From: Cyanobacteria bacterium OH_CBrB_359 | Lineage (GTDB): Bacteria; Cyanobacteriota; Vampirovibrionia; Gastranaerophilales; Gastranaerophilaceae | Assembly (NCBI GenBank): GCA_023433065.1 | Contig: JAEZET010000001.1 | Span: forward strand, 1 to 64,000 | DNA length: 64,000 nucleotides | Direction: 5' to 3' | Shown here: piece after piece, positions 26,666 to 35,547 of the stretch | Layout of the letters: each line of letters begins with the position of its first letter | Numbering within the stretch: position 1 is the first letter of the stretch | Position numbers and translations under genes: made by a program | Notes under the pieces: generated by a model | Told to the model about the DNA's origin: nothing | Databases searched by the model: none | What the model saw: only the letters and a program-made list of their open reading frames with translations

Positions 26666-27544
26666 TTAATCTTCTTTTTCGTATTTACTTGTGATATCTG
26701 CGAATTTGTTGTCTTCAGCATCTTCGATTTCTTCTTCTAAATCTGCAGAATCAACTTCTTCGACTTCTGCTTCTGTTTCTGTTTCAACTGCTTCTTCTTC
26801 AACACCGGCATCTTGAGCTTTTATAGCATCTATTTTGGTAGTTTGAACAGCTTTATTTTCCCTTAGCTGCTTTCCTTCCAATACTGCATCTGCAAGTTTT
26901 GAAGCGATTAGTCTTATAGCTCTTATTGCATCATCATTACCCGGAATTATATAATCAATTCCGTCAGGATCAGCGTTTGTATCTGCAAGACAAATAACAG
27001 GTATACCTAATTTATTTGCTTCTTGAATAGCAATAAGTTCTTTTTTCTGGTCAACCACAAAAAGAATGTCAGGCATTCCTCTCATTTCTTTAATACCGCC
27101 TAATGTTTTGCTCAACTTTGACAGTTTTCTCATAATTTGAGAAACTTCTTTTTTAGGCAATTTTTCGATGTGACCTGAACTTACAAAATCTTCAAGTTCT
27201 CTCAGTTTATTGACTCTGCCTCTTATTGTCTCAAAGTTAGTAAGCATACCGCCGAGCCATCTTCTGTTAATGTAATAAGCACCTGCTCTTTGAGATTCTT
27301 CTTGTACTACATCAGCAGCTTGTTTTTTTGTTCCGACGAAAAGTACATTTTTACCTCTTGCTGCAAATTCTCTTACGATTGCATATGCTTCATCAAGTTT
27401 TTCTGTAGTTTTTCTTAAATCTAAAACATAAATCCCGTTTCTTGCACCGTAAATAAACGGTTTCATTTTAGGGTTCCATCTTTGTGTTTGGTGACCGAAG
27501 TGTACACCTGCGTCTAATAATTCAATCATTGATGCTACTGGCAT
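26666..27544 (-). CDS. rpsB: 30S ribosomal protein S2
   Basis: A 292-residue S2 with LLDAGVHFGHQTQRWNPKM, NGIYVLDL, RWLGGMLTNF and PDILFVVD motifs. The last ~60 residues form a strongly acidic Glu/Asp extension beyond the usual ~240-residue core. The ribosome binding site is a strong AAAGGAGAAAGAG. The leader contains a long-range stem at 27571-27635, a candidate autoregulatory site. Confidence 0.96.
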   Translation of the reverse strand: MPVASMIELLDAGVHFGHQTQRWNPKMKPFIYGARNGIYVLDLRKTTEKLDEAYAIVREFAARGKNVLFVGTKKQAADVVQEESQRAGAYYINRRWLGGMLTNFETIRGRVNKLRELEDFVSSGHIEKLPKKEVSQIMRKLSKLSKTLGGIKEMRGMPDILFVVDQKKELIAIQEANKLGIPVICLADTNADPDGIDYIIPGNDDAIRAIRLIASKLADAVLEGKQLRENKAVQTTKIDAIKAQDAGVEEEAVETETEAEVEEVDSADLEEEIEDAEDNKFADITSKYEKED

Positions 27545-27570
27545 CTCTTTCTCCTTTTTTTTGTAACCTC

Positions 27571-27635
27571 AAGGTTAAATTTTCTCATCTCTTTTGAGAC
27601 TAAGCATTTTTTGCCTATCAGATTTCTTTAACCTT
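27571..27635 (-). promoter_or_regulatory. Structured rpsB leader, candidate S2 autoregulatory element
   Basis: On the minus strand AAGGTTAAA (27635-27627) pairs perfectly with TTTAACCTT (27579-27571), closing a 47-nt region. Inside is a TCTC-AAAA-GAGA hairpin (27599-27588). It ends about 26 bases before the rpsB start codon. S2 leaders that repress rpsB-tsf are known in several phyla; assignment here is by position and structure only. Confidence 0.5.
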
Positions 27636-27806
27636 AGCAACATATTATTACAAACATAAAAAACTAGAAACATTTTGTAGACAAATAGCTTATTTAGTAT
27701 AACTTTATTTACAATTTAATGTATTTGAATCTTTAAATGCTAAAATAACATGTACAAAATAAATTTAAATTACCACCATAGATAAGCTGTAAAAGACAAA
27801 TATAAT

Positions 27807-29051
27807 ATGTTGAAAAATAAATTATTTATAACCTTTTTATTAATATTCACAACCGTCTTAAAAGGAATAGCTCTTAACTCCAATTACAAGAGCTTTCTTG
27901 ATAAGATTGAAATAAAAAAAGAAACAGCTAACAGATATTCAATCAATCTACTTTTTGAAAGCGGTTATGAAGAACCCTTAAATATAGTTGAGAAAGATAA
28001 AAATATCTATACAATAATTTTGCCTGAAACAAAAAAATTGTATAAGAATTTCAATACAATTAACGCAAACAATGAAAAAATCCAAATTCAGGTTGAAGAA
28101 CACCCTTATATAGACAAAACAATAAATAACGGCTATGTAAAAATTCTGATAAAAACAACCGGGAATATTAAACTTAAAGCAAATGCCATAAATAAGCTGA
28201 CATTGCCTAAAAAACAAACAGAAAAAACTAAAATAACTCCGGCTGTTAATACAAAAAAAACAATAGAAGCTACACAAGAAATTGCAAAAACAAAACCTCA
28301 AGAACAAACCCAAGAAATAATAAAAACTAAAGAATCACAAACGACAGTTCAAAATAATCCCCAAGCTGATATTAGTGAAATTACTCCAGATAATGCAATA
28401 ATTCCAAAAGAAATAACTAAAGTACAACCAACAGAACCTAAACACAGTTTGCCCAAATTTAACCTTTTCGAAACGGTACTTAAAACATCTTTGCTGTTAG
28501 CTGTTATTTTAATAACTTTTGGAAAAGTAAAAGAGCTGGTCAAAGAAATATCAGAAAAAGAAACAATACCATTAAGTAACAAAAAATTCTCTTCTACAGC
28601 AAAACCAAAGTTTAAAACCGAATTTGATAAATTAAAAGAAAAGGAGAATAAACTCAATAATATCTTTTCACTTGATGATGAAATGAGGTCAAAAATAAAG
28701 CTTATTAAAGATGCAGCTAATACTCCACCTGAAAAACAAATCACAGTCGAAGTTAAAATACCTGTTGAAGAAAAAAACATTAACAATTCCCCCACTTTAA
28801 TATCAAATACTAAAATTGATTCAAACAAAGGTTTTTATCTTGTAGATTATGAAGGGGAAACTGCTCTCATAGGCTATATCGGTGATGAAATTTTCATAAT
28901 AAATAAATTCGAGAAATTAAATAATTGTAACCTCAGAATGCGTCTTAATGAAAAAAACACAAATAAATCAACTTACATAGTAAAACTTGATAACTACAAA
29001 GCCCTCATTGAAGTATGTGAAGACAAGATGAATCTGGTGGTTGAACTGTAG
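27807..29051 (+). CDS. Membrane-anchored protein of unknown function with AMIN-like N-terminus
   Basis: A 414-residue protein. A signal-like segment (about 1-22) precedes a beta-rich domain to about 135 (YSINLLFESGY, YTIILPETKK), reminiscent of AMIN-type cell-wall localisation domains. Then comes a Lys/Thr/Gln-rich disordered linker, a second membrane segment at about 228-245 (TSLLLAVILITFG), a charged coiled region and a C-terminal beta domain from about 345 (GFYLVDYEGETALIGYIGDE). No clear ribosome binding site. The binding lipoprotein gene follows after 3 bp. Function unknown. Confidence 0.75.
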   Translation: MLKNKLFITFLLIFTTVLKGIALNSNYKSFLDKIEIKKETANRYSINLLFESGYEEPLNIVEKDKNIYTIILPETKKLYKNFNTINANNEKIQIQVEEHPYIDKTINNGYVKILIKTTGNIKLKANAINKLTLPKKQTEKTKITPAVNTKKTIEATQEIAKTKPQEQTQEIIKTKESQTTVQNNPQADISEITPDNAIIPKEITKVQPTEPKHSLPKFNLFETVLKTSLLLAVILITFGKVKELVKEISEKETIPLSNKKFSSTAKPKFKTEFDKLKEKENKLNNIFSLDDEMRSKIKLIKDAANTPPEKQITVEVKIPVEEKNINNSPTLISNTKIDSNKGFYLVDYEGETALIGYIGDEIFIINKFEKLNNCNLRMRLNEKNTNKSTYIVKLDNYKALIEVCEDKMNLVVEL

Positions 29052-29054
29052 CTT

Positions 29055-30284
29055 ATGAAAAAACTTTTAGCTGTTTTTTTTATATTATTTAGTATAATTT
29101 TATCGGGCTGCACTAGGAATATATCTTCGCATGCGACAACAATTAAATTTTCCAGCTGGGGTTCTCAAAGCGAAGTAACTATTTTAAAAAAGTTAATAGA
29201 AGATTTTGAAAAGAAAAATCCTGATATTAAAGTTGAATTCATGCATATTCCCCAAAACTATTTTCAAAAATTGCATCTTTTATTTGCCTCTAATTTGGCA
29301 CCTGATGTTGTGTTTATTAATAATATCTATGCACCAATTTATATAAATGCAAATCTTCTGGAAGACCTAAAGCCATATTTTCAAGAAGAAATTAGAAATA
29401 ATGTATTTTATGAAAATACAATAAAAAGCTTTTCGTATGAAGACAAAATTTATGCTATACCACGAGATGTTTCAAATCTTGTCATTTATTATAATAAAGA
29501 CCTTTTTAATAAATACAAAATTAAATATCCTGAAAAAAATTGGACAATATCAGATTTTCTAAGAATTTCTCAGGAAATTAATAAGAAAGGAATCTTTGCA
29601 ATAAATTCTGAAACAGACTCGCTATATTGGCTGTATTTTGTCTCAACAAATGGCGGGGGAATATTATCAGATAATAAAAAGAGAATGATAATTACCGATA
29701 AAAATTCAATTGAAGCCTTACAATTTTACTCAGATTTGGTCAATAAATACAAAGTTGCGCCTACAAAATCTCAAACCTCTTCAAAAACAGGCGCCCAAAT
29801 GTTTGTTAACGGTGAAATAGCAATGTATTTGAGCGGTAGATGGATGGTTCCAAAATTAAGAGAAATAGCTCATTTTAACTGGGATATAATAAATTTTCCA
29901 TGCTCAACCAAGGGCGAAACTCTCGTGGATTCATCTGCCTGGGCTGTTTCAAAGAACTCAAAAAACAAAGATGCCTCGATAAAATTAATAAAATTTTTAT
30001 CATCAAAAAATTCAATAGAAAAATTATCTGATTCAGGATTGATTATCCCCGCAAGAATAGATGTTGCGAATTCAGATTATTTTTTATCAAAAGAAAAAAA
30101 ACCGCTTAACTCTCACCTGTTTTTAGAAACAATAAAAAATTCAAAACCCACTCCTGTTAATAAAAATTATGCCCAAATAAATGATATATTGAATGAAACA
30201 CTTGAACCTCTTTTTAACGGAAATAAAGCCGCAAAAGAAGTTATAAATGAAAATCTGGAGAAAAAATTAAACGATTTATTATAA
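29055..30284 (+). CDS. Extracellular solute-binding lipoprotein, family 1 (sugar ABC type)
   Basis: A 409-residue lipoprotein with signal peptide and LSGC lipobox (cysteine 22). It has the fold markers of family 1 sugar-binding proteins: TIKFSSWGSQSEV, PDIKVEFMHIPQNYFQKL, APDVVFINN, and the late domain-2 elements MFVNGEIAMYLSGRWMVP and SSAWAVSKNSKNKD. It should deliver an oligosaccharide or similar ligand to an ABC permease. No permease or ATPase gene is adjacent. Confidence 0.88.
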   Translation: MKKLLAVFFILFSIILSGCTRNISSHATTIKFSSWGSQSEVTILKKLIEDFEKKNPDIKVEFMHIPQNYFQKLHLLFASNLAPDVVFINNIYAPIYINANLLEDLKPYFQEEIRNNVFYENTIKSFSYEDKIYAIPRDVSNLVIYYNKDLFNKYKIKYPEKNWTISDFLRISQEINKKGIFAINSETDSLYWLYFVSTNGGGILSDNKKRMIITDKNSIEALQFYSDLVNKYKVAPTKSQTSSKTGAQMFVNGEIAMYLSGRWMVPKLREIAHFNWDIINFPCSTKGETLVDSSAWAVSKNSKNKDASIKLIKFLSSKNSIEKLSDSGLIIPARIDVANSDYFLSKEKKPLNSHLFLETIKNSKPTPVNKNYAQINDILNETLEPLFNGNKAAKEVINENLEKKLNDLL

Positions 30285-30302
30285 AATAATTAAGGATAGA
30301 AG

Positions 30303-31607
30303 ATGGAAAAATTTTTCAAACTAAAAGAACTCAACACTGATATAAAAACCGAACTGCTCGCAGGACTTACGACCTTTGCTACAATGTCATATATAATAGT
30401 CGTAAACCCTAAACTTTTGGCAGCTGCCGGAATGCCCTTCGGAGCATCAATGAGTGCGACTATAATAGCAGCATTTATAGGTTCATTGATTATGGGACTA
30501 TATGCCAAAAAACCTTTTGCCATGGCGCCATATATGGCTGAAAATGCTTTTATTGCATATACCGTAGTACTTGCCCTGGGATTCAACTGGCAAAGTGCAA
30601 TAACAGCAATATTTATTAGTGCATTTATATTTTTTATATTTACACTCATAAAACTAAGACCATGGCTGGTAAATTCAATGCCTAAGACCGTAAAACTCTC
30701 TTTTAGTGCAGGATTGGGGCTTTTTCTGATACTTGTAGGGCTTACTGAAACAGGGATAATTGAATTTACACAAAATTCTGTACCTATACAAATAGGTAAT
30801 ATTGCAAATCCTACTGTAATTCTATCAGTTTTTTGTTTTATTTTAACTGTTGTATTAATGCAAAAAAAAATAAAAGGAGCTATTTTAACAGGAATCCTAA
30901 CGACAACGATAATTGGTCTTCTTATTGGAGACATAGCTCTGCCGGAAAAACTTGTCTCTATGCCGCCTTCTATCCTTCCTATAGCAGGACAGCTTGATTT
31001 TGAAAGTGTGCTAAATATAAAATTTTTACCGATGTTTTTTATAATTTTTCTCCTTGTGTATGTTGATACAATGGGAGCGCTAATAGGAGTAAGTTATAGA
31101 GCGAATCTCCTTGATAAAGACGGCAATCTGCCAGAAATAGAAAAACCTATGCTGAGTGACTCTATAGCAACAATGGTATCTTCAGCTATGGGGATGTCAA
31201 CAACAGGTGTTTATCTGGAATCCATTACTGGTATTGAAAGCGGAGGGAAATCGGGGCTGACAGCCATTACAGTAGGGCTTTTATTTTTATCTGGTTTATT
31301 TTTTTCACCCATGTTATCTATAATTCCACCATATGCTTACGCTCCGGCATTAATAATAGTCGGGATGTTAATGGTGTCAATTATTGCAAAAATTGATTTT
31401 GAAGATATAACAGAATATGTTCCTGCTTTATTTTCGATAGCAGTAATGGTCTTCAGCTACAATGTAGGAATTGGGATGGCAAGCGCATTTATTCTTTATC
31501 CGACATTAAAATTGTTAAGCGGCCGAGGAAAAGAAACAAATATTGCAACGTGGATTTTGTTCTTATTTGCTATCGGATTCTTTATTTTATACCCATATCA
31601 GAAGTAA
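30303..31607 (+). CDS. NCS2-family purine permease (AzgA/PbuG type)
   Basis: A 434-residue polytopic transporter. The AzgA-like signature is strong: ELLAGLTTFATMSYIIVVNP at the start, PFAMAPYMAENAFIAYTVV in place of the family GMGLNAFF region, and an MGALIGVSYRANLLDKDGN stretch with STTGVYLESITGIESGGKSG, where family members bind adenine, guanine or hypoxanthine. About 12-14 membrane segments. AAGGA lies ahead of the ATG. The 3' end overlaps the convergent cyclase gene by 26 bp. Confidence 0.9.
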   Translation: MEKFFKLKELNTDIKTELLAGLTTFATMSYIIVVNPKLLAAAGMPFGASMSATIIAAFIGSLIMGLYAKKPFAMAPYMAENAFIAYTVVLALGFNWQSAITAIFISAFIFFIFTLIKLRPWLVNSMPKTVKLSFSAGLGLFLILVGLTETGIIEFTQNSVPIQIGNIANPTVILSVFCFILTVVLMQKKIKGAILTGILTTTIIGLLIGDIALPEKLVSMPPSILPIAGQLDFESVLNIKFLPMFFIIFLLVYVDTMGALIGVSYRANLLDKDGNLPEIEKPMLSDSIATMVSSAMGMSTTGVYLESITGIESGGKSGLTAITVGLLFLSGLFFSPMLSIIPPYAYAPALIIVGMLMVSIIAKIDFEDITEYVPALFSIAVMVFSYNVGIGMASAFILYPTLKLLSGRGKETNIATWILFLFAIGFFILYPYQK

Positions 31608-33477
31608 TCTTTCCAACCTGATTACGACCGTTTTCTTTGGCTGCATATAAGCCTTTGTCAGAATATTCTATTAAAGTACTTGGCGTTTTTCCGTTTTGAG
31701 GATAAGTTGCAACACCAAGACTTATGGTAACATTTTTCTCCATATCATTAGCCAGCTTAAAAGTTTTGGATGCGACAGCGTCACATATTTTTTGAGCTGT
31801 AATTCTTGCCTCTTTTTCGTTAACTCCCGGTAAAATAACAGCCATTTCCTCACCACCATAACGACAAACAATATCAGAGCTTCTAACGGTTTTTTTAAGC
31901 ACTGTCGCAACTTGTTTCAATACTGCGTCTCCGGACTGATGCCCATACGCATCATTAAACTTTTTGAAAAAATCAATGTCTAATAGAATCAGAGAAAAAT
32001 GTGATTTAGTTTTTTTGGATTGCTCAATATTTAAAATCATTTGCTCCTGGAAAAATCTGTGATTATACAATTCTGTCAAGCCATCAGTAGTTGCCAGTTT
32101 ATACGTATGCTCAAAATCTCTTGATTTTATAATATATTTGACAAGATATAAAGCAATAAAAGTTAAAATTACGGCAATAATAGGCATAACAGTCCAAATC
32201 CATAGATTAAAATGTTCCATAACATATGTTGAAATAAATAAATATCCAACAACTGTAAGGATTGAGGCTATTAAAGATATAAATGTAGAACTTGAAAAAG
32301 CGACAAAAATAGCAACTAACGCAGACACTACAAGTGTAACTGTTATATTAAGCGATAAATCAGCTTTTTTAATTATACTGTTGTCTAAAATATTATTAAG
32401 CAAAGTAGCATGCAGCTCAACCCCGGGCAAGTATTTTTCCGTAGGAACAGCTTTTACATCAGATAATGCAAAGACACTGGTTCCCAAATAAACTATCTTA
32501 TCTTTAAAAAATCCTTCGGGAATTAAATGCTTTTCCTTATTTTCTATGGAATCAATTATTTTCCACAAAGGAACATAAGTAAATGTCTTTTTAGTGTTCA
32601 AGCCGGATTCCCCGTACCAGTTCAGAATAATCTCACCATCGTAGGACATCGGTATTTTCCTTTTGCCTAAAATAAGGTTATTGTCTTTATCAACGATAAA
32701 TTTATCAATTTTTTCATTTTCAATTTTATTAAGATAAGCTTTGGCTATCTTAAGAGTCATATATGGATAATAATCAACCTTAACCTGCTTGTACCCTGAA
32801 GCCTCTTTCTTGTATTGAGGGTATCTTATAAACAGCGGTATAGTACGTGTAATCCCATCTCTTTCTTTTGGTGTATTAATATGTCCTATGTTTTTTGTAC
32901 CATTAATTATTGATGATAAAATTGCCCTGCAATTTGAATAAAGCTGGGGAGCGAAATTTTCTGATTCGATTGAGATATCAGCTTTTAAGTAGTCTGGCAA
33001 GGCAACAGGTTCTCTGTATTCAAATGTTTGGTCATCAAAGTTTATGGCGGTATAAACATTATCATATTTTGCCATAGTAGAGGTTAAAACGTTATCGCTA
33101 TTAGGTTTGCTTCGTAAAGATTTAACAAATAAAAGATCAAAAGCAATGAATGCCGGGTTTTGAGCTTCAACATATTCGATAAATCCTGCATAGACATCTC
33201 TGGGAACGGGCCAGTCACCATATTTACTTATCAGATACTCATAGCTGGCATCATCAACAGTTACTATAACAATATTTTTATTTACTTGCTTTTTTTCTGA
33301 AATAATTACTTGCCTTAAATCAAAAGTTCTGGCTTCCATAAATGAAAAGAAGTTTCTTGTACCGGGCTGTTTTAAAATAACAACAAGTATAAATACAGAA
33401 GCAATAAATATAAACGTGTAGAGAATTTCAGTTTTAAACTTAAGTAAAATATTTAAAAAGGAGCGTAATTTATTCAT
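31582..33477 (-). CDS. CHASE2-GGDEF diguanylate cyclase
   Basis: A 631-residue membrane sensor. A membrane segment at about 18-36 is followed by an extracytoplasmic CHASE2 domain (about 40-340, with DVYAGFIEYVEAQNPAFIAF and LPGVELHATLLNNILD), three closely spaced membrane segments (about 358-440), and a GGDEF domain (about 455-620). The active-site loop is GGEEM (541-545), with Phe replaced by Met. The product-inhibition I-site RSSD is present five residues before. It should make cyclic di-GMP from GTP in response to an unknown external signal. A 49-codon reading frame lies 3 bp upstream. Confidence 0.9.
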   Translation of the reverse strand: MNKLRSFLNILLKFKTEILYTFIFIASVFILVVILKQPGTRNFFSFMEARTFDLRQVIISEKKQVNKNIVIVTVDDASYEYLISKYGDWPVPRDVYAGFIEYVEAQNPAFIAFDLLFVKSLRSKPNSDNVLTSTMAKYDNVYTAINFDDQTFEYREPVALPDYLKADISIESENFAPQLYSNCRAILSSIINGTKNIGHINTPKERDGITRTIPLFIRYPQYKKEASGYKQVKVDYYPYMTLKIAKAYLNKIENEKIDKFIVDKDNNLILGKRKIPMSYDGEIILNWYGESGLNTKKTFTYVPLWKIIDSIENKEKHLIPEGFFKDKIVYLGTSVFALSDVKAVPTEKYLPGVELHATLLNNILDNSIIKKADLSLNITVTLVVSALVAIFVAFSSSTFISLIASILTVVGYLFISTYVMEHFNLWIWTVMPIIAVILTFIALYLVKYIIKSRDFEHTYKLATTDGLTELYNHRFFQEQMILNIEQSKKTKSHFSLILLDIDFFKKFNDAYGHQSGDAVLKQVATVLKKTVRSSDIVCRYGGEEMAVILPGVNEKEARITAQKICDAVASKTFKLANDMEKNVTISLGVATYPQNGKTPSTLIEYSDKGLYAAKENGRNQVGKITSDMGIK

Positions 33478-33480
33478 AAT

Positions 33481-33630
33481 TTATCCTAAAACGATTTTTG
33501 AAACTGTGTTAACAGAAATCGGTGCACTTTCCATTAAAAGATTGATATGTTCCTGAAGAATACAGGTCAAAGATTCCAACTCTTGAGGATTTTGCAGATA
33601 ATCTAATAAACACTTTTCGTTTAGATTCAT
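33481..33630 (-). CDS. 49-aa small protein upstream of the CHASE2-GGDEF gene
   Basis: An ATG-started 49-codon frame whose stop lies 3 bp before the cyclase start codon, so the two are probably co-transcribed and perhaps translationally coupled. The sequence (MNLNEKCLLDYLQNPQELES, then an amphipathic helix with CILQEHINLLMES and ending VSKIVLG) looks like a compact helical peptide. The AGAGAAGAC ribosome binding site is moderate. No family recognised. Confidence 0.55.
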   Translation of the reverse strand: MNLNEKCLLDYLQNPQELESLTCILQEHINLLMESAPISVNTVSKIVLG

Positions 33631-33764
33631 TTAGTCTTCTCTTAAGGCTTTATTACAGATTCTATTTTGTCAAAATATCGTCTTTCAAACATCAACCCTA
33701 AGGTGAATTTACGAGGTCTAAACCCTACAATAAATATATGATTATTAGAATTTTTCTACACTTG

Positions 33765-34265
33765 TTATACTAGCTTAAAATCACCATTTTTCCTAATATG
33801 TTCAATCAAACCGCCGTCTTCAAGGAGTTTAATCATAACATCAGGGAGCGGATTAATTTTAATCTGAGTACCCTGGGTAATATTATTAATCACTCCAAGT
33901 TTAATATCAACTTCAAGTTCATCACCGGCATTAATTTTATCAGTATCACATTCCAGAAGTAAAAGACCTATGTTTATTGAATTGCGGTAAAAAATTCTGG
34001 CAAAAGATTTTGCAATAACAGCACTAACTCCTGAAATTTTAATAATTTGAGGGGCATGTTCTCTTGAAGACCCAAGCCCGAAGTTATTTCCGGCAACTAT
34101 AAAATCACCTTTTTTCATATTTGAAGCAAAATCTTTATCTGCATCTTCCAACACATGTTTTGCAAATTCATTTAAGTCCGAACGCAAATGAAACAAGCGA
34201 CCAGGAGCAATATGATCCGTTGAAATATTATCTGAAAACTTCCAAACTTTTCCTTTTAATGTCAT
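33765..34265 (-). CDS. leuD: 3-isopropylmalate dehydratase small subunit
   Basis: A 166-residue swivel-domain subunit. Motifs: GKVWKFSDNISTDHIAPGR at the start, and NFGLGSSREHAPQ, the substrate-contacting loop. The short length matches the archaeal/anaerobe-type LeuD2 or homoaconitase small subunit rather than the ~200-residue enterobacterial form. ATG 34265 follows GAGGAG, which is also the end of leuC; the gap between leuC stop and this start is one base. Confidence 0.9.
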   Translation of the reverse strand: MTLKGKVWKFSDNISTDHIAPGRLFHLRSDLNEFAKHVLEDADKDFASNMKKGDFIVAGNNFGLGSSREHAPQIIKISGVSAVIAKSFARIFYRNSINIGLLLLECDTDKINAGDELEVDIKLGVINNITQGTQIKINPLPDVMIKLLEDGGLIEHIRKNGDFKLV

Positions 34266-34266
34266 T

Positions 34267-35535
34267 TTATATCTCCTCACAAGCAGCTACTTCAACAATG
34301 GGAACTATATAACCTTTTAATGCGCTGTAGGCAGCAACGGCAGGCGATGAAAGATAAATAAATCCTGAAGTATTGCCCATTCTTCCCTGAAAATTTCTGT
34401 TTTGAGTTGCAAGACAAACTTCACCATCTCCCAAAATTCCACCATGGATTCCAACACAAGGGCCGCATCCGGGGGATGAAACGCTAGCACCCGCTTCAAC
34501 TAGAATACTTATCAATCCTTCGTCAAGAGCTTCTTTCAAAACATATCTCGATGCAGGAACAACAACTAACCTCACATCTTGATGTACTTTTTTACCTTTT
34601 AAAATGTCAGCTACAATCCTCAAATCTTCAATTCTGCCATTTGTACAAGTACCTATAAATACCTGATTTACTTTGATATCAATTAATTCTGAGGCTTTTT
34701 TGACATTATCAACCGTATGTGGGCATGAAACCATAGGTTCAATCTTTGATGCATCAATTTCTATAATTTCCTCATATTCAGCATCTTTATCTATTGTAAG
34801 TTCTACAAATTTATCGCCTCTACCTCTTGAATTCAAGTAATCAAAAGTTTTTCTGTCTGTTTCAAATAAACCTGCTTTTGCACCCGCCTCAACAGCCATA
34901 TTAGCAATTGTAAATCTATCAGACATTGACATATTTTTAACTGTAGAACCTGTAAACTCCAACGCCTTGTAGGTCCCGCCATCAGCGCCTATTAAGCCGA
35001 TTAAGTACAGTATCAAATCTTTTGCATAAACACCTTTTTTAAATTGCCCTTCTACAACAATCTTATAAGAAGACGGAACTTTAAGCCAGGCTTTGCCAAG
35101 CGCCATAGCAACAGCTATATCGGTAGAACCCATACCTGTAGCAAAAGCTCCTAAAGCTCCTGAAGTACATGTATGAGAATCAGCACCGACTAAAATTTCA
35201 AAAGGATTAACATAATCTTCAACAAGTCTTTGATGACAAACTCCGCATCCACTTTCAGAAAGGATTGCATCTGTTTCTTTTGCAAAATTTCTCATAACAA
35301 TATGAGAATTCGAAAGCTCTTTTCTCGGACTTGGAGAAGAATGATCAATAAAAAGTATCGTCCTTTGAGGATTTGCCAACTTATCTTTAGCCAATTTTTT
35401 AAACTCTTGTATAGCTAAAGGTCCTGTGCCGTCTTGAACCATACAAACATCAACCTTTGCAATACAAAGTTCCCCAGGAACAACCGTTTTGCCTGCGTGA
35501 GCAGATATAATTTTTTGTGCTAATGTAAGTCCCAT
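34267..35535 (-). CDS. leuC: 3-isopropylmalate dehydratase large subunit
   Basis: A 422-residue aconitase-superfamily subunit that, with LeuD, isomerises 2-isopropylmalate to 3-isopropylmalate. 4Fe-4S ligands are seen in GTCTNGR and in SPGCGPCVG; GADSHTCTSGALGAFATGMGS is also canonical. The length fits the shorter type 2 LeuC/HacA group, which includes homoaconitases, so substrate is inferred from context. It sits between the synthase gene and leuD with tight spacing. Confidence 0.9.
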   Translation of the reverse strand: MGLTLAQKIISAHAGKTVVPGELCIAKVDVCMVQDGTGPLAIQEFKKLAKDKLANPQRTILFIDHSSPSPRKELSNSHIVMRNFAKETDAILSESGCGVCHQRLVEDYVNPFEILVGADSHTCTSGALGAFATGMGSTDIAVAMALGKAWLKVPSSYKIVVEGQFKKGVYAKDLILYLIGLIGADGGTYKALEFTGSTVKNMSMSDRFTIANMAVEAGAKAGLFETDRKTFDYLNSRGRGDKFVELTIDKDAEYEEIIEIDASKIEPMVSCPHTVDNVKKASELIDIKVNQVFIGTCTNGRIEDLRIVADILKGKKVHQDVRLVVVPASRYVLKEALDEGLISILVEAGASVSSPGCGPCVGIHGGILGDGEVCLATQNRNFQGRMGNTSGFIYLSSPAVAAYSALKGYIVPIVEVAACEEI

Positions 35536-35547
35536 TTTTACTTCCTT

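Noticed and set aside
30290..30934. 214-codon minus-strand frame opposite the purine permease
   Set aside because: Hydrophobic mirror of a membrane-protein gene with no start signal; shadow frame.
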